From positions 1-64,000 of the forward strand of contig JAXGWH010000003.1 in NCBI GenBank assembly GCA_040773385.1: a stretch of DNA of 64,000 nt, read 5' to 3'. Position 1 is the first letter of the stretch, and each line of letters starts with the position of its first letter. The notes beneath the pieces are model-generated. The model was not told the DNA's origin, did no database searches, and saw nothing but the letters and a program-made list of their open reading frames with translations. Shown here one piece after another: positions 63,300 through 64,000 of the stretch. Source of the stretch: Aeriscardovia sp040773385. GTDB taxonomy: Bacteria > Actinomycetota > Actinomycetes > Actinomycetales > Bifidobacteriaceae. The translations under genes were made by a program, and so were the position numbers.

Positions 63300-64000
63300 A
63301 TGAACAAGACAAAGCTTGTTGCGGGCGTGGCCGCCCTGTCGGCCTTCGCCTTCGCACTGAGCGGCTGCGGCAACGGCGGTTCGTCATCGTCGTCCGCATC
63401 CGGCAAGAAAGCAGCCAAGGCGGCAGACATTGTTGTCAATGGCTGCGAGCCACAGAATCCGCTCGTCACTACGAACACGAACGAGACCTGCGGCGGGAAC
63501 GTGATGGGCCTTTTCGAGTCCGGCCTGACCGCCATCAACCCGGAAGGCCAGACAAAGCTCGAGGTCGCAAAGTCCATTACCGCAAACTCCAACAACACAA
63601 AGTTCGATATCAAGCTGAAGGATTGGAAGTTCAGCAACGGCAAGACGGTCAAGGCCGAGAACTTCACACGCGCCTGGAGCTACGGTGCCAACGCGTCCAA
63701 CGCGCAGCTGAGCTCCGACTTCTTCTCCGTCATCAAGGGCTTTGACGCCCTGCAGAAGAAGGGCGTTGACAAGAACGCACAGCTGTCCGGGCTCAAGATC
63801 GTCAACGACAAGGAGTTCACGGTCGAGCTGAACGCCCCGTCTTCCCCGTTCGAGACACGCCTTGCCTACGTGTCCTACGCGCCGCTTGACGACTCGTTCT
63901 TCAAGAATCCAAAGGCTGCAGGCCAGAAGCCGGTTGGTGATGGCGCCTACAACTTCGATTCCTGGAACCACAACCAGTCGATCAAGCTCGTCAAGAACAA
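63300..64000 (+). CDS. oligopeptide ABC transporter substrate-binding lipoprotein (partial)
   Basis: The N-terminal 233 residues of a family 5 solute-binding protein (OppA/DppA type); the gene runs off the right end. The lipoprotein signal ends LSGC with Cys23, followed by a Ser/Lys linker. Family features are ADIVVNGCEPQNPLVTTNTN, GGNVMGLFESGLTAINPEGQ, KFDIKLKDWKFSNGKTVKAE, FTRAWSYGANASNAQLSSDF and VGDGAYNFDSW. ATG 63300 follows GAGGAGA. The permease and ATPase genes are expected beyond the window. Confidence 0.93.
   Translation, partial: MNKTKLVAGVAALSAFAFALSGCGNGGSSSSSASGKKAAKAADIVVNGCEPQNPLVTTNTNETCGGNVMGLFESGLTAINPEGQTKLEVAKSITANSNNTKFDIKLKDWKFSNGKTVKAENFTRAWSYGANASNAQLSSDFFSVIKGFDALQKKGVDKNAQLSGLKIVNDKEFTVELNAPSSPFETRLAYVSYAPLDDSFFKNPKAAGQKPVGDGAYNFDSWNHNQSIKLVKN

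Overview
The window comes from a high-GC actinobacterium, almost certainly a member of the Bifidobacteriaceae. This rests on gene content and order, not on a database search: malQ, rplM, rpsI and glgX sit directly before an S10-spc-alpha ribosomal cluster, and lysS, a menA-like gene, gpm, phoU, pst, thyA and dfrA follow one another. Bifidobacterial-style carbohydrate ABC operons without their own ATPase subunit, controlled by LacI-type operators, fit the same picture. I cannot name the species.

Layout. 0-0.3 kb: the end of an rRNA operon (5S rRNA and terminator). 0.7-1.8 kb: an unknown low-complexity protein. 2.0-5.5 kb: a LacI-controlled oligosaccharide ABC importer. 5.7-8.3 kb: two convergent membrane-protein genes that overlap. 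8.4-12.1 kb: tRNA-Pro, lysS, a UbiA-type prenyltransferase and gpmA. 12.2-17.4 kb: phoU and a phosphate transporter operon in which PstC and PstA are fused. 17.4-21.6 kb: a DUF2530-like protein, two cell-wall peptidases (CHAP, NlpC/P60), a tandem universal stress protein and an OsmC-like protein. 21.9-25.4 kb: thyA, dfrA, a low-molecular-weight tyrosine phosphatase, an orphan small protein, tRNA-Phe and tRNA-Asp. 25.5-33.6 kb: a YigZ-like protein, a repeat protein, malQ, rplM-rpsI and glgX. 33.8-49.4 kb: the large ribosomal cluster with secY, adk, infA, rpmJ and rpoA. 49.5-52.4 kb: truA, an SPFH protein, a small lipoprotein and tRNA-Ser. 52.5-59.3 kb: a LacI regulator plus an ABC importer/GH43 operon for pentose-containing oligosaccharides. 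59.4-63 kb: an accessory segment with short repeats, AT-rich DNA, two overlapping unknown genes and a zeta-like toxin/antitoxin pair. 63.3 kb to the end: a truncated oligopeptide-binding lipoprotein gene.

How the genes connect. The importer at 2.2-5.5 kb and malQ at 27.3 kb have near-identical 16-bp operators placed the same way over their -35 boxes, so one LacI-family repressor probably couples maltooligosaccharide uptake to cytoplasmic 4-alpha-glucanotransferase. The GH43 locus has its own regulator and a second operator type. At least seven genes have a -10 box 6-8 nt before the start codon and no Shine-Dalgarno sequence, which points to widespread leaderless transcription. The least understood parts are the gene pair at 59.5-61.0 kb, with its duplicated ribosome-binding site and exact triple repeat, and the fused PstC-PstA permease.
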